Source of the DNA: Arminella tubonensis
GTDB taxonomy: Bacteria > Pseudomonadota > Alphaproteobacteria > Rhizobiales > Rhizobiaceae
Direction: 5' to 3'
Length of the DNA stretch: 64,000 bases
Assembly: GCF_003240585.1 (NCBI RefSeq)
Contig: NZ_PCDP01000059.1
Location: 62,001 to 126,000 of the forward strand
Position 1 is the stretch's first letter. The number at the start of each line of letters is the position of its first letter. The notes beneath the pieces were generated by a model, which was not told where the DNA came from, ran no database searches, and was given only the letters and a program-made list of their open reading frames with translations. The translations under genes and the position numbers were made by a program. This document shows positions 33,701 through 43,149 of the stretch, piece by piece.

Positions 33701-34316
33701 GACCCTGCACCTCCGCCTTGAGCCACGGATAGAAGCCATTGAGAAAGCGCGTCGTTGCCGGCATGAAGCGGCGTCCATGATGCGTATGGGGATCGATCGT
33801 CGATGCGATCAGCCGGCCGCCGCCGGCAAGCGGCTGATCATACATGAGGCACCCTTCGTCGTTGTCGAGGTTCAGGATCGGCGTCGCCCCCTCGGCAAAG
33901 CGGAAGGCACCGAAGAAATGCCAGCACATATCGGCAAGCGGTATGGCCTTCGCCATCGAATGGCGCGGCTCGGGTTGATAGGCCTCCATGCGGCCGCTCG
34001 GCCGCATCCACCATTTCCAGTCTTCCGTCTCGCGCGAGAACCACTGGACCGAGACGACATCGAGCCATTCGTCCATCCGGTTCGGCTCGAAGACAATCAG
34101 AAACCCGCCCTGAGCAAGATAGTCGTTGAGCTGGCGTGCATGCCGTTGCAACAGCGCCTGATTGGAAAAGTCGGGGACAACGATCGCCTTGAAACCGGTC
34201 AAATCAACGTTTCCGAGCATAGGCAGGTATATCTCCTCGTCGAGATACGCCTTGAAGTCCTGGTAGCATTGCAAATGCGCGCCGTCGCTCGAGGTGACGA
34301 AACCGATATCCTTCAC
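33693..34316 (-). CDS. class I amidotransferase-like protein A (unknown function)
   Basis: A 207-residue protein from GTG 34316, which has AGGGGG six to seven bases upstream; the open frame extends to 34685 but that part is a shadow of the binding-protein gene. Segments: IGFVTSSDGAHLQCYQDFKA, FKAIVVPDFSNQALLQRHAR, LNDYLAQGGFLIVFEPNRMD, ETEDWKWWMRPSGRMEAY and LAGGGRLIASTIDPHTHHGR. The fold looks like a class I glutamine-amidotransferase-like domain without the catalytic Cys. It may modify or sense the imported ligand; that is inference from position only. Confidence 0.7.
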   Translation of the reverse strand: MKDIGFVTSSDGAHLQCYQDFKAYLDEEIYLPMLGNVDLTGFKAIVVPDFSNQALLQRHARQLNDYLAQGGFLIVFEPNRMDEWLDVVSVQWFSRETEDWKWWMRPSGRMEAYQPEPRHSMAKAIPLADMCWHFFGAFRFAEGATPILNLDNDEGCLMYDQPLAGGGRLIASTIDPHTHHGRRFMPATTRFLNGFYPWLKAEVQGRD

Positions 34317-34336
34317 GTCGCTGCCCCCTTGGCCTG

Positions 34337-35428
34337 CTACTGGGTCACGCCGAAAGTCTTGGCATAGCCGGCACTTTGGCCGTTCCAGTCCATTTGCATA
34401 AGCCGGTCGATTTGCGTCGCGGTGAGGTCTTTGCCGTAAAGCCGCTTGAACCCATCCGATACCGTCGACCGCATGTCCGCGTGGAAAAGGTCGGGATAGC
34501 CGATTTCTGCAAACCAGAGATAGGCAAGCTCTCCGCCGGCTGCCGTCGCAGGGTCGATGGCTGGCGTCTTGTAGACACGGCCGTTCTTGACTGCGTCGAG
34601 CCCGGCGAGAACCGGATGCTTGAAGATGTCTGCCGGCTTGATCGTATCGTTGTAGTAATTGACGAAGACGATGTCGGGATTCCACTGCAGCAAGGATTCC
34701 GCACCAACCTTGACCGATCCCTCGGTAAAGCCAGCTTCCGTGGCGACATTCGATAGGCCGGACGTGGTAAAATAGGCCTCCTCGCGACCGAACACGACAA
34801 ATTCATTGTCGTTCATGCTGTCGATGAACACGATGCGGGGCTTCGGTCGTCCTGCCTCCTTCAGTACTTTTGAGATATCGGCGACGGTTTTGTCGTCCCA
34901 ATCCAGAAATGACTGCGCGCGATCTTCCTTGCCGAGTATCTGGCCGAGCATTGCGACGTAGCCCCGGCGCGTTTCCCGCGAATCCGTGCTGACCGTCGCC
35001 ACCTTGATGCCGCTATTTTCCATTGGGGCAACGCGCTGGTCGCCCTTCGCCTGCCATTGCACGACGATATCGGGCGAGGCTTTCAGGATTTCCTCGACGT
35101 TGGGCACGAAGTTCGGCGCGACCAGGTCGGTTCGGATATTGGCAATTTCCGGAAAAAGCTGCCCAATCACGCCGTTCATGAGTGCTGCCTGCGCGCGCGG
35201 ATTGATCGCGGCAAGCCGGCTGGTGCCGCCATCAATGGCAATCATCGCCTCCGGAATGGGCAGAGGAAAAATAGCAACCTTGTTGACCGGTCGCACGATC
35301 TGGATGTCCTTGCCGCGGGAATCCTTGACAGAAATCTCGTCGGCAGCAGCGATACCAATTGAAAATGCGGCAGCAAGGCCGACTGAAATCACAGAAATTA
35401 GAGAATATGAATATGGCAGTCTCGTCAT
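34337..35428 (-). CDS. iron-chelate-type ABC substrate-binding protein
   Basis: A 363-residue periplasmic binding protein of cluster A (Peripla_BP_2/FecB type): signal peptide about 1-29 (SVGLAAAFSIGIAAA), then KDSRGKDIQIVRPVNKVAIF, VEEILKASPDIVVQWQAKGD, GYVAMLGQILGKEDRAQSFL and SLLQWNPDIVFVNYYNDTIK. These bind ferric siderophores, heme or cobalamin; the ligand here is not evident. First gene of the operon, with GGAGATACCTC before its ATG. Confidence 0.9.
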   Translation of the reverse strand: MTRLPYSYSLISVISVGLAAAFSIGIAAADEISVKDSRGKDIQIVRPVNKVAIFPLPIPEAMIAIDGGTSRLAAINPRAQAALMNGVIGQLFPEIANIRTDLVAPNFVPNVEEILKASPDIVVQWQAKGDQRVAPMENSGIKVATVSTDSRETRRGYVAMLGQILGKEDRAQSFLDWDDKTVADISKVLKEAGRPKPRIVFIDSMNDNEFVVFGREEAYFTTSGLSNVATEAGFTEGSVKVGAESLLQWNPDIVFVNYYNDTIKPADIFKHPVLAGLDAVKNGRVYKTPAIDPATAAGGELAYLWFAEIGYPDLFHADMRSTVSDGFKRLYGKDLTATQIDRLMQMDWNGQSAGYAKTFGVTQ

Positions 35429-35826
35429 GAGGTATCTCCGGACCCTAAGCGGTGGAGCTCCCTCATATAAATCATGACAGCAGCAGTCAAGTATTTAGGC
35501 CAGCGCCCATTGATAAGCGACCAACGCATGTGCCGTTCACATCGGTCGTTCTGCAATTTGATATAAACCCGTCGAAGCGGATACATGCATAGAGGGAGAT
35601 TAAGTGGCCGTACGCTGCAGTTGCAAACGCGTGATGCGGTCGGGGGAACGGCCCGGTCTCTTCAGTGACCGGTCGGAGCATTTGCAATCAAAATGCGGAC
35701 TGGCAAGCCAAATTGATCGTATGATACGGTAACCTACTTCATGGAAAGGGACTTTTCGGCAAGGGTGCGTTCTATGAAGCTGCGACTGACCACCACGACA
35801 CGCCACCGGCAGGAAGGCGATACGGC
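35429..35826. other. divergent regulatory region
   Basis: 398 bases between the binding-protein operon (minus) and the hydrolase gene (plus). On the minus strand TTGACT (35484-35489) and TATATG (35463-35468) form a weak promoter with 15-base spacing. A hairpin CCGGTC (35653-35658) / GACCGG (35667-35672) lies further up. I see no cobalamin riboswitch core and no iron-box I can identify. Short frames here lack ribosome binding sites. Confidence 0.4.
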
Positions 35827-37062
35827 ATGCGAAAAATGCGGTCATCGACAACGGCGCTCCTCGCAGTTGCACTTGTTGCAGCATCCTGCGCCGGCCATCC
35901 GAAAGGCGTCCTCACTCCCATTGCCGCTTCCGCCCAATCGCCGACGGCATCCAAGGTCGACATGCTCGTCGCCACCAGTCGACTTCCATCCGACAATCCC
36001 GCCACGCTCTTTGGTGGCGAGCGCAGCCCCAAGCCCTCGTTGACCAATATCACGATCTCGATCCCTGCCGACTCCGCGCGCAAGGCAGGCGACGTCCAAT
36101 GGCCCAGGCACCTGCCGCCCAATCCGAAGACCGATTTCGCCGTCACCTCCGTCAAGCCGATGACCACCGTCCAGCAGGGTTTCGCCTGGTTCAAGCAGCA
36201 CGACAACGGCGGCCATGCGCTGGTCTTCGTGCATGGGTTCAACAACACCTATGAAGATGCAGTCTTCAGATATGCCCAGATCGTCCACGATTCCGGCGCG
36301 CAGGTAGCGCCGATCATGTTCACCTGGCCGTCGCGAGCAAGGCTTCGTGACTATGTGTATGACAAGGAGAGCACCAACTACTCCCGGACGGCTTTCGAAA
36401 ACACGTTGCGCTACCTCTCCAAGGATCCCGACGTCAAGGATATCACCGTCCTCGCCCATTCCATGGGGACATGGCTGGCAATGGAATCGCTGCGGCAGAT
36501 GGCGATCCGTGACGGCCGGGTTGACGCCAAGATCAACAACGTCATCCTCGCCTCACCCGATATCGACGTCGACGTCTTCGCTCGCCAGTTTACCGAGCTG
36601 GGCGACCACCGTCCGAAGTTCACGATCTTCGTCTCGCAGGACGACCGCGCGCTTGCCGCGTCCCGAATGATTTCCGGAGATGTCATGAGAGTGGGAGCGA
36701 TCAACCCGGCAGCCGAGCCTTACAAGTCCAAATTGGAACGCGCGGGGATCACCGTGATCGACCTCACGAAGGTGAAGACCGACGACAGCATGCGCCACGG
36801 CAAGTTCGCCGAAAGCCCTGAGATCGTGCAACTGATCGGCCAACGCCTGGTAAAGGGCCAGACACTGACCGGAACCGAAGTCGGCGCGCTTCAGGGCGTG
36901 ACCGCCGTCATTGCAGGAACGGCCAACTCGATCAACAATGCGGCAGCGAAAGTGATCACCGCTCCAGCCGATGCAATGGCCAAAGAACGGCATCCTCCGG
37001 AGGAGCAGAAGCTCGACGGCATCCTGAAGAGCGGCGCATCGCCTTCGCCCCTGACCAACTAA
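35827..37062 (+). CDS. alpha/beta-hydrolase lipoprotein (DUF900 type)
   Basis: A 411-residue protein with lipoprotein signal (LLAVALVAASC, Cys21). Alpha/beta-hydrolase motifs: ALVFVHGFNNTYEDAVFRYA (oxyanion HGFN at 136-139), FTWPSRARLRDYVYDKES and the nucleophile elbow LAHSMGTW (Ser212), with VILASPDIDVDVF as the acid strand. DUF900 proteins are surface or periplasmic esterase-like enzymes of unknown substrate, frequent in rhizobia. It stands alone on the plus strand and converges on the HAD gene. Confidence 0.88.
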   Translation: MRKMRSSTTALLAVALVAASCAGHPKGVLTPIAASAQSPTASKVDMLVATSRLPSDNPATLFGGERSPKPSLTNITISIPADSARKAGDVQWPRHLPPNPKTDFAVTSVKPMTTVQQGFAWFKQHDNGGHALVFVHGFNNTYEDAVFRYAQIVHDSGAQVAPIMFTWPSRARLRDYVYDKESTNYSRTAFENTLRYLSKDPDVKDITVLAHSMGTWLAMESLRQMAIRDGRVDAKINNVILASPDIDVDVFARQFTELGDHRPKFTIFVSQDDRALAASRMISGDVMRVGAINPAAEPYKSKLERAGITVIDLTKVKTDDSMRHGKFAESPEIVQLIGQRLVKGQTLTGTEVGALQGVTAVIAGTANSINNAAAKVITAPADAMAKERHPPEEQKLDGILKSGASPSPLTN

Positions 37063-37110
37063 TTCATGTCGGCCGAAACGGTGTAGCGCATCTCTGAGGA
37101 ATAGGTGCTC

Positions 37111-38145
37111 TTAGTTGTCGAACGGGTAGATCTTCTTCCAGTCCGATTTCATGTCGACCACCAGCCAGTTTCTAAGCGCTGCCTCGTCGAGCGCCTTGTC
37201 GAGCTTTCCGAAGCTCGATTTACGATCATAGGCATATTCGCGGGCCGCGTCGGTATGGTGCACGATCATCGCGAAATGCGGGCTGTTGCCACCCATGACC
37301 CAGCGCAGCATCTCGTAGTCGCCATCGGAATTCCCCGCGACGAAAATCGGACGCCGACCGATGACCTGGTTGATGCCGACAGGCTTGCCCGGGCCGTCGT
37401 TGATGAAGTTGATTTTGCCTTGTCGCATCAGCACCGGCACATCACCCTGAAGGGCGTATTTGGTGACAGCGGTGCTGCCGATCACCTGCTCGGGCGGAAT
37501 GCCGTACATCTTCTCGGTCATGGGCCGCATGAATTCGACGCCGCCGCCTGAGACGATATATGTCTTGAAGCCATTGGCACGCAGATAGTTGAGAAGCTCG
37601 ACCATCGGCTGGAAAGTCATTTCATTGTAGGGCCGATGTGTCTTCGGGTGCTGCGCCGTCGCAAACCAATCGGTGACGATCTTCTCGAACTCGGCTGTCG
37701 TCATGCCGGAGTGGGTTGCCGCCACCATATCGACCAGGCCTTTTTCTCCCGACTTGGCAAGACCCGCCATATCGCCCTTGAGAACCGATTTGAATGGCTC
37801 CTGGCTCTTCCACTCCGGGTGGGCAGGAGCAAGCGTCTTTACGCGATCGAAGGTAAAGCCCAGCTGGAAATAGAACGGCTGCTCCGACCAGAGCGTGCCG
37901 TCATTGTCGAAAACGGCAACGCGGTCTTCGGGCGCGACATAGCCGTCTCCGCCATGCGTCGTGACCTTGTTGACGAAAGCCACGATGTCGGATTTGGCCT
38001 TCCCGTCGTTCCAGGATGGCAGGGCTTCCTGAGCGAATGTGGCGATCGGAGCAAGAAAAATTGCCAGTAAAACGGCAAGCGCCGCAACGACCGCGGTCAA
38101 ATATCCCTGCCGTCGGACCTCGTGCATGGGCAAACGCGCTTTCAT
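37111..38145 (-). CDS. exported HAD-family phosphatase
   Basis: A 344-residue protein starting MKARLPMHEVRRQGYLTAVV, with one N-terminal signal/anchor helix (about 15-38) ending ATFAQEA. HAD motif I is VAVFDNDGTLW, motif II IVSGGG, and motif IV GNSDGDYEML. Secreted HADs of this type are non-specific phosphatases or phosphoserine-phosphatase-like. The start at 38145 has AGGAGTG nine bases upstream; the frame is open to 38283 but that part reads as non-coding. Confidence 0.88.
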   Translation of the reverse strand: MKARLPMHEVRRQGYLTAVVAALAVLLAIFLAPIATFAQEALPSWNDGKAKSDIVAFVNKVTTHGGDGYVAPEDRVAVFDNDGTLWSEQPFYFQLGFTFDRVKTLAPAHPEWKSQEPFKSVLKGDMAGLAKSGEKGLVDMVAATHSGMTTAEFEKIVTDWFATAQHPKTHRPYNEMTFQPMVELLNYLRANGFKTYIVSGGGVEFMRPMTEKMYGIPPEQVIGSTAVTKYALQGDVPVLMRQGKINFINDGPGKPVGINQVIGRRPIFVAGNSDGDYEMLRWVMGGNSPHFAMIVHHTDAAREYAYDRKSSFGKLDKALDEAALRNWLVVDMKSDWKKIYPFDN

Positions 38146-38355
38146 GATCGCACTCCTGATGCTCAGGTTGAGAGGAAGGTAAGGTTCGTCACACACGGCC
38201 GAAACGGGTGTAGAACCTCCAAATGACCCGCTACGCGCCGGAACACACCAATAGCGTACTTTTCCGGCATATGCTCGTAACATCTCGTATGCTCTGGTGG
38301 GTAACCCGGCTTGGCCGCGCCGCCAAGAGACGTCGCCAACCTTCTTCGGGTGACG

Positions 38356-40170
38356 TTATCTGGGGCTCGCCACGTCGGCCCGGGCTGAGAGACCGGCTGC
38401 CGCATCCGCCGGTATTCGCAGTCCTGCCTTGCGAAGGCCCTGGATCATGCGGATCCTGTCAGCGGGCTGGCTAAAGCGCTCTTGTATTTCGGCCACGGGA
38501 TCGACGAGGAATTGCGAGCCCGTTTCGACGAATTTCGCACTCTCGCGAGCAGCGTCGTCCGACATCCCGCGTTCCGCATAGATGACTGCAGCCACGAGAT
38601 GGAAAAGAGGAAACTTCTGTAGATCTGCCTGCCTGATCTCGATTGTCGCGACACCGTAGTCCTGCTGCATATAGGCGCTGAGCGCAAGAATCGCATGATA
38701 ATAGCCGGCACCGCCAGGGTTGCCGGAAAGGGCGGCGCGCAAAATCGAGGCGCCGCGTTCCCACTGGCCGCTCATTGCCAGTCGTGTCCCGTATTCGCCC
38801 ATTAGCTCCGTGTCGTTGGGATTGGTCGCCAGCGCCTGTTCGCCAACTTGCAACGACTCCGTCAGTTGCTGGTCGAAGAACAGCGCCGTCATCAGCGCCT
38901 GAAGACCGCGCGTGTTATCAGGGTCGAGCTGAACAGCGCGCCGCGCCGCTTGCAGCGACCGCTCGAGAGCCGGAGGGGACCTGGGTCGAGCGTTGAATTT
39001 GAACCGATGCTCGTCGAGATAGACCATGGAAAGCATCGCCCAGGCGGTCGCATAGGACGGATACCGGGCAACAGCGTTTTCAAGACAATCGCGAACCGGC
39101 GCGTGCCGCTCGGCGCTCAGCTCGGCGTGATAGGTGTAGAAGCGCAGCGTACAGCCGTAGGCATCGAGGTCGTTCGGCGGTGGATTTGCTGTATCGGCCT
39201 GGAAGATGATGCCGTAAGGCTGGGCGATGGCGGTTGCAACCTTGTCGGCGACATCGGACTGAATTGCGAACAACCCGCGCAGACGCAGGTCGTCGTCATA
39301 GGTTTGCGACCACAGGATCATCCCTCTGCCCGTGTCCAGAAGCCTCGCCGTGACCCGCACCTGAAAGCCGGAAACCCGAATGCCGCCTGTCAGCAGATAC
39401 CGGGCACCGACATGTTGAGCATCGGCACTGGATGGCCGGGCCTCCGAGGTTTCGCGTCCGAATACCTTTATCTCCTTGAAGCGCGGAAGGACTGTGAGAA
39501 GCTCCTCGCTCAGTCCGAGCGCATAGAGTTTGGCGTCCGATCCCTCGCCCAGATCGGCAAACGGCGCGATCACCAGCGTCGGGCCCTCCGGGAGCGCGCT
39601 GCCAGCTGTTCGTTGAAATGTGGTGGAGGAAGTCCAGGAGACAGCCCCGTAGCTGAAGGCCGCAATGCCGAGGAGAATGGCCAGGGTCGACCGGACCGAC
39701 CACCTTCCAAGCCACCGGGAATCTGTCGCATCGTCCGGAGCAGACAGTTGCAACTTCGGCTCCATGCCTGCGCGATGGTCCTCCAAGGGACGGTTCCACG
39801 CAAAGGTAGGTACATAGCAGCCCTTGGGGATGTCTATCCGGACGGGATCGTCCTGGCCTGCGACCAGATAGTAGCGTTCGAGCGATCGACGCAGCCGGCC
39901 AGCTTCGATGCGCACCACCGGGTCATCCTGGGTAAAACCTTCCTCCCGCTTGAAGACCTCGATTGCGATCGAATACCCTTTGATCCGCTGGGCGCGGCCC
40001 GCAAGCACTTCGTCGACCACATAGATCAGAAAGGCCGCACCCCTGCCGACGCCGGGAAACTCCGCGCTGGTTACAATGCGCTCGAGTTGGCTGCGTATGT
40101 CGTCAGGTCCGGGAGGCGGTCGCACACATTGAAGTGGCGCCTCATGCACCACCGGCAGCAAATCCCGCAT
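38356..40170 (-). CDS. membrane-anchored TolB/FlgO-like TPR protein
   Basis: A 604-residue protein. Residues about 20-125 form an N-terminal domain often found ahead of TPR or cyclase proteins in rhizobia (RAQRIKGYSIAIEVFKREEG, RIEAGRLRRSLERYYLVAGQ, DDPVRIDIPKGCYVPTF). One transmembrane helix lies near 160-180 (STLAILLGIAAFSYGAVSW). Then comes a FlgO/TolB-like domain (LVIAPFADLGEG, then YLLTGGIRVSGFQVRVTARL), and then TPR-like helices to the C-terminus. No nucleotide-cyclase catalytic domain is present although relatives are often so named. Start 40170 has GGGGA upstream; a TTG at 40203 is the alternative. A sensory or scaffold role is likely. Confidence 0.75.
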   Translation of the reverse strand: MRDLLPVVHEAPLQCVRPPPGPDDIRSQLERIVTSAEFPGVGRGAAFLIYVVDEVLAGRAQRIKGYSIAIEVFKREEGFTQDDPVVRIEAGRLRRSLERYYLVAGQDDPVRIDIPKGCYVPTFAWNRPLEDHRAGMEPKLQLSAPDDATDSRWLGRWSVRSTLAILLGIAAFSYGAVSWTSSTTFQRTAGSALPEGPTLVIAPFADLGEGSDAKLYALGLSEELLTVLPRFKEIKVFGRETSEARPSSADAQHVGARYLLTGGIRVSGFQVRVTARLLDTGRGMILWSQTYDDDLRLRGLFAIQSDVADKVATAIAQPYGIIFQADTANPPPNDLDAYGCTLRFYTYHAELSAERHAPVRDCLENAVARYPSYATAWAMLSMVYLDEHRFKFNARPRSPPALERSLQAARRAVQLDPDNTRGLQALMTALFFDQQLTESLQVGEQALATNPNDTELMGEYGTRLAMSGQWERGASILRAALSGNPGGAGYYHAILALSAYMQQDYGVATIEIRQADLQKFPLFHLVAAVIYAERGMSDDAARESAKFVETGSQFLVDPVAEIQERFSQPADRIRMIQGLRKAGLRIPADAAAGLSARADVASPR

Positions 40171-40463
40171 TGGTTGTCCCCACTCCCCACGAGGTATCGA
40201 CAAACAAGTCGTTTATTAGCTTTGTCTACTGTAACCTACCCTGCCAAGAGTGCTACGTCCATGATTATGTACTAATAATTGCATGATCGGGCAGCATGGC
40301 AGGTGCCATGGCCCGCCAACGGAGCAGCTGGCTCATAAACAAGCGGCAACGCGATCGACGCCCTCGCCTGCGCCGAAGCGAGCGCCTGCGGAAAATAAGG
40401 AAGACATTGCGCCAAGCTTCTTCCGCGTTTACTACTACCCTAGGTAAAGGTGGGGGAATTGAT

Positions 40464-40988
40464 ATGCCGACGATCGAGAGAGCCTGGCTGGTAACCGTTC
40501 GCCAAAAAGCGAGCCATGAACTGCGCGAGTTTCTTTTCCTCGCGCTCTATCTCTACGTCTGCTTCAGCGCCCTGGTGCTTTACAAGATGGCAATCCTCGA
40601 CGCCCAGGGCATCAGCTTCTCGCCGTTCGGTCTGCCTATCGTCAAGGCGCTGCTTCTGGCAAAATTCATCATGCTCGGACATGCGGTAAGACTGGGCGAC
40701 CGAGACGGAACACGCAGGGTCATCTACGTCATCGTCCATAAGGCGTTGCTCTACCTGGCTCTGCTGATCTTGCTTTCCCTGATCGAGGAGGCGGTGGTCG
40801 CGCTCATCCACGGGCAGACGATCGTGGCCGCGTTTACCGAGCTCTGGAGCGGCAAGCTGTGGCAAATATTGGCCAACAACGTCATCATGCTTTTGATCCT
40901 TGTCCCCTACCTCGCATCCAGGGAACTCAACGATGCAGTTGAGGGCAGGCTATGGGTGATATTGCTCGAACCCCGCATCAAGCCCTGA
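40464..40988 (+). CDS. integral membrane protein, unknown
   Basis: A 174-residue protein starting MPTIERAWLVTVRQKASHEL, preceded by GTGGGGGA. Four hydrophobic helices (FLFLALYLYVCFSALVLYKM; GLPIVKALLLAKFIMLGHAV; LLYLALLILLSLIEEAVVAL; ILANNVIMLLILVPYLA). The frame is open upstream to 40296 but that extension is Arg-rich and unlikely. It is divergent from the TPR protein and converges on the MscS channel. No function assigned. Confidence 0.75.
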   Translation: MPTIERAWLVTVRQKASHELREFLFLALYLYVCFSALVLYKMAILDAQGISFSPFGLPIVKALLLAKFIMLGHAVRLGDRDGTRRVIYVIVHKALLYLALLILLSLIEEAVVALIHGQTIVAAFTELWSGKLWQILANNVIMLLILVPYLASRELNDAVEGRLWVILLEPRIKP

Positions 40989-41052
40989 ACCTGATGTACG
41001 TCGCCGAGACCGCGCGGTGGCTTTGGGATAGCGACCTTGATGAAACAGAGAC

Positions 41053-42900
41053 TTAAGGCACGTCTGGACTGGCTGTCTGCAGTTTGGGCACCGCCCGAAT
41101 TCCATTTTCGCGAAACGCAGCCTGCACCGCCTTCAGAGCCGCGCGCCGGATTCCAGACTGCCGCCCGGGCCTGGCCGTGAACTCGGCCTTGATGATCAAC
41201 GTCCCGTCCTCGACCTCCGAGATGCCGGTACCCTTGAAGGGCTGCAGCAGATCCGCCGCAAGTTGAGGATCGCGCTTGAGGTCGTCCCCGATCTTGTTGA
41301 GAAGCTGCTGCACCAGCTCGACGTCCGTGTCGAACGCAACGCGAAAGACCAGCGTTTCCACAGCCCAATCACGGCTGAAATTCTCGATCGTGCCGATCTG
41401 GCCATAAGGAATAGTGACGATCGAGCCGTGAGAGCTGCGCAGCGATACCGACCGGACGGAAATCTTTTCAACCGTGCCCTTGGCCCCTGACGTCTCGATG
41501 TATTCGCCAAAGCGAAAGGAATCGTCGATCAGAAAGAATGGCCCCGAGACGATGTCCTTCACCAGCGCCTGGCAACCGAAGCCGACAGCGAGCCCGAAAA
41601 CGCTGAGGCCGGTGATCAGCGGCCAGACGTTGAAGCCGAGCCACACCAGGATCGAGATGACCGCCAAGGCGACGATGCACGACTTCCCCGCACCGCCAAG
41701 CAGCGGAACGATCGTGCCAATCCTGGAGCGCGGTATTCCTTTGGCTGCCGGGCTGCGGCCAAGAACCTGATGCTCATGATAGATGGCCCGAGCAGTCAGC
41801 GTTCCCACCACATTCCAGAGAAAGGCCGCGATAAGCGCGACAACGACGATCCCGATCGCATCACGCGCGACGCTCTGCAATTCGAATCCCATTCCCAGAG
41901 CCAGGGGCGCCGCCCATATGATACCGAGCATCGAGACAGTGACGATCAGCAGGGTGAAACGGGCCGTCTGCCGCCCCGCTGTGTCAAGGATGGGAATGCG
42001 GGGGGATTCGAGACCGCGCTGTGCCCATGCCTCGATCATCGCATCCAGATGGGGCGCTGCAACTAAAACAAGAACGGTCAGGACGACCGCGGGCCCCGGC
42101 AGCGGCGCGGCCATCGTCAACGCTGCCTGGGTACTGAGAAAGGTTATTGCCAAGAGCGAGATGACGATCGCGGGCCAGGATCTCGCAAGGCTGCTTCGAG
42201 GACGACTTCGGGGGCGACGGCCGGCAACGACGCTGACCATCGTCCGCCTGTGCCGGAAGACCGCCGTCGAAAATAGAGCAAAGGCCGGCAGCCCCACCAG
42301 GACGGTGCGTGTTAGATCGTCGATGCCCTGGCCCACATCCCAAAGCTCGAGCGTTCCGACCAATGCCACTCCCATCATGACCCAGCCCACTCCGAACGAC
42401 ACATCTCGAGAGAACGCCGACAGCCGCCGGGAGCGGCGGTAGGGGTCCAGATGTCGGGGAGCGAGGAAGAATTTCACGAGAAACAGGACGATACCGCTCG
42501 CGACCGTCGCCGCCGCCCACAGCCGCAGGATCCGAAAGCTCAGACCGGACGAAATAAACCACGCGGCCGCGATGCCGATCGCCAGCGCCACCAATCCCGA
42601 TATCACTGTCGAAACAAACGATCGCCAGGCGCTATCTGCGACGAAGCCCTTTTGAAGATACCGGTCCAGCAGAAAAAATACAGCGCACACCAACGCCACC
42701 GTCAGGACTATCTGGGTCGAAAGCAGCGAGGGCGAGACTGAAGCATCCGCAAACGCGCCTCGCAGGGTCGCAAGCTCGTTGGGTACATCGAGCAAATCGA
42801 GGAACCGGGCATGAACGCCAGCCGCAAAGCTGTCGCCCGCCCGTTCGATGCTCAACGCAACGGCACTAAATCCGGCATCGGTCGATGTCACATTGCTCAC
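41053..42900 (-). CDS. large MscS-family mechanosensitive channel
   Basis: A 615-residue membrane protein. The N-terminal 380 residues hold many extra transmembrane helices. The MscS core follows: pore helix region WPLITGLSVFGLAVGFGCQA then LVKDIVSGPFFLIDDSFRFG, beta domain GTVEKISVRSVSLRSSHGSI then VTIPYGQIGTIENFSRDWA, and a C-terminal domain ending in GIRAVPKLQTASPDVP. It releases solutes on hypo-osmotic shock. A non-cytoplasmic segment of about 55 residues precedes the first helix. Confidence 0.92.
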   Translation of the reverse strand: MSNVTSTDAGFSAVALSIERAGDSFAAGVHARFLDLLDVPNELATLRGAFADASVSPSLLSTQIVLTVALVCAVFFLLDRYLQKGFVADSAWRSFVSTVISGLVALAIGIAAAWFISSGLSFRILRLWAAATVASGIVLFLVKFFLAPRHLDPYRRSRRLSAFSRDVSFGVGWVMMGVALVGTLELWDVGQGIDDLTRTVLVGLPAFALFSTAVFRHRRTMVSVVAGRRPRSRPRSSLARSWPAIVISLLAITFLSTQAALTMAAPLPGPAVVLTVLVLVAAPHLDAMIEAWAQRGLESPRIPILDTAGRQTARFTLLIVTVSMLGIIWAAPLALGMGFELQSVARDAIGIVVVALIAAFLWNVVGTLTARAIYHEHQVLGRSPAAKGIPRSRIGTIVPLLGGAGKSCIVALAVISILVWLGFNVWPLITGLSVFGLAVGFGCQALVKDIVSGPFFLIDDSFRFGEYIETSGAKGTVEKISVRSVSLRSSHGSIVTIPYGQIGTIENFSRDWAVETLVFRVAFDTDVELVQQLLNKIGDDLKRDPQLAADLLQPFKGTGISEVEDGTLIIKAEFTARPGRQSGIRRAALKAVQAAFRENGIRAVPKLQTASPDVP

Positions 42901-43149
42901 GTCGCATGCCCCACTTCTCCGTTTCCACCCGGCGCAGGCTGGCCCATCGTAGCTGGCGAGCGCCTAGGCATCCAGAGACAAGTCCCGCAGCCGCTTGACC
43001 AAGCGTGGGATTGTGAAAGGAACTTGATCGAGCGTTTGCCTCGCGATTTCCGGCACTAAACCCTCGACTGCCCTTCCCTTCCACTCTTCCCCGCATAGTT
43101 ATGACACGTTAGCCGCAAGGCATTTCATACGGATAAGGAGTTGGGGACA

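Noticed and set aside
34317..34685. Long upstream extension of amidotransferase-like protein A
   Set aside because: It overlaps the SBP gene in another frame and has shadow-like composition; a GTG with a strong SD is at 34316.
35429..35826. Cobalamin riboswitch before the iron/B12-type importer operon
   Set aside because: The conserved B12-box core was not seen in the spacer on either strand.
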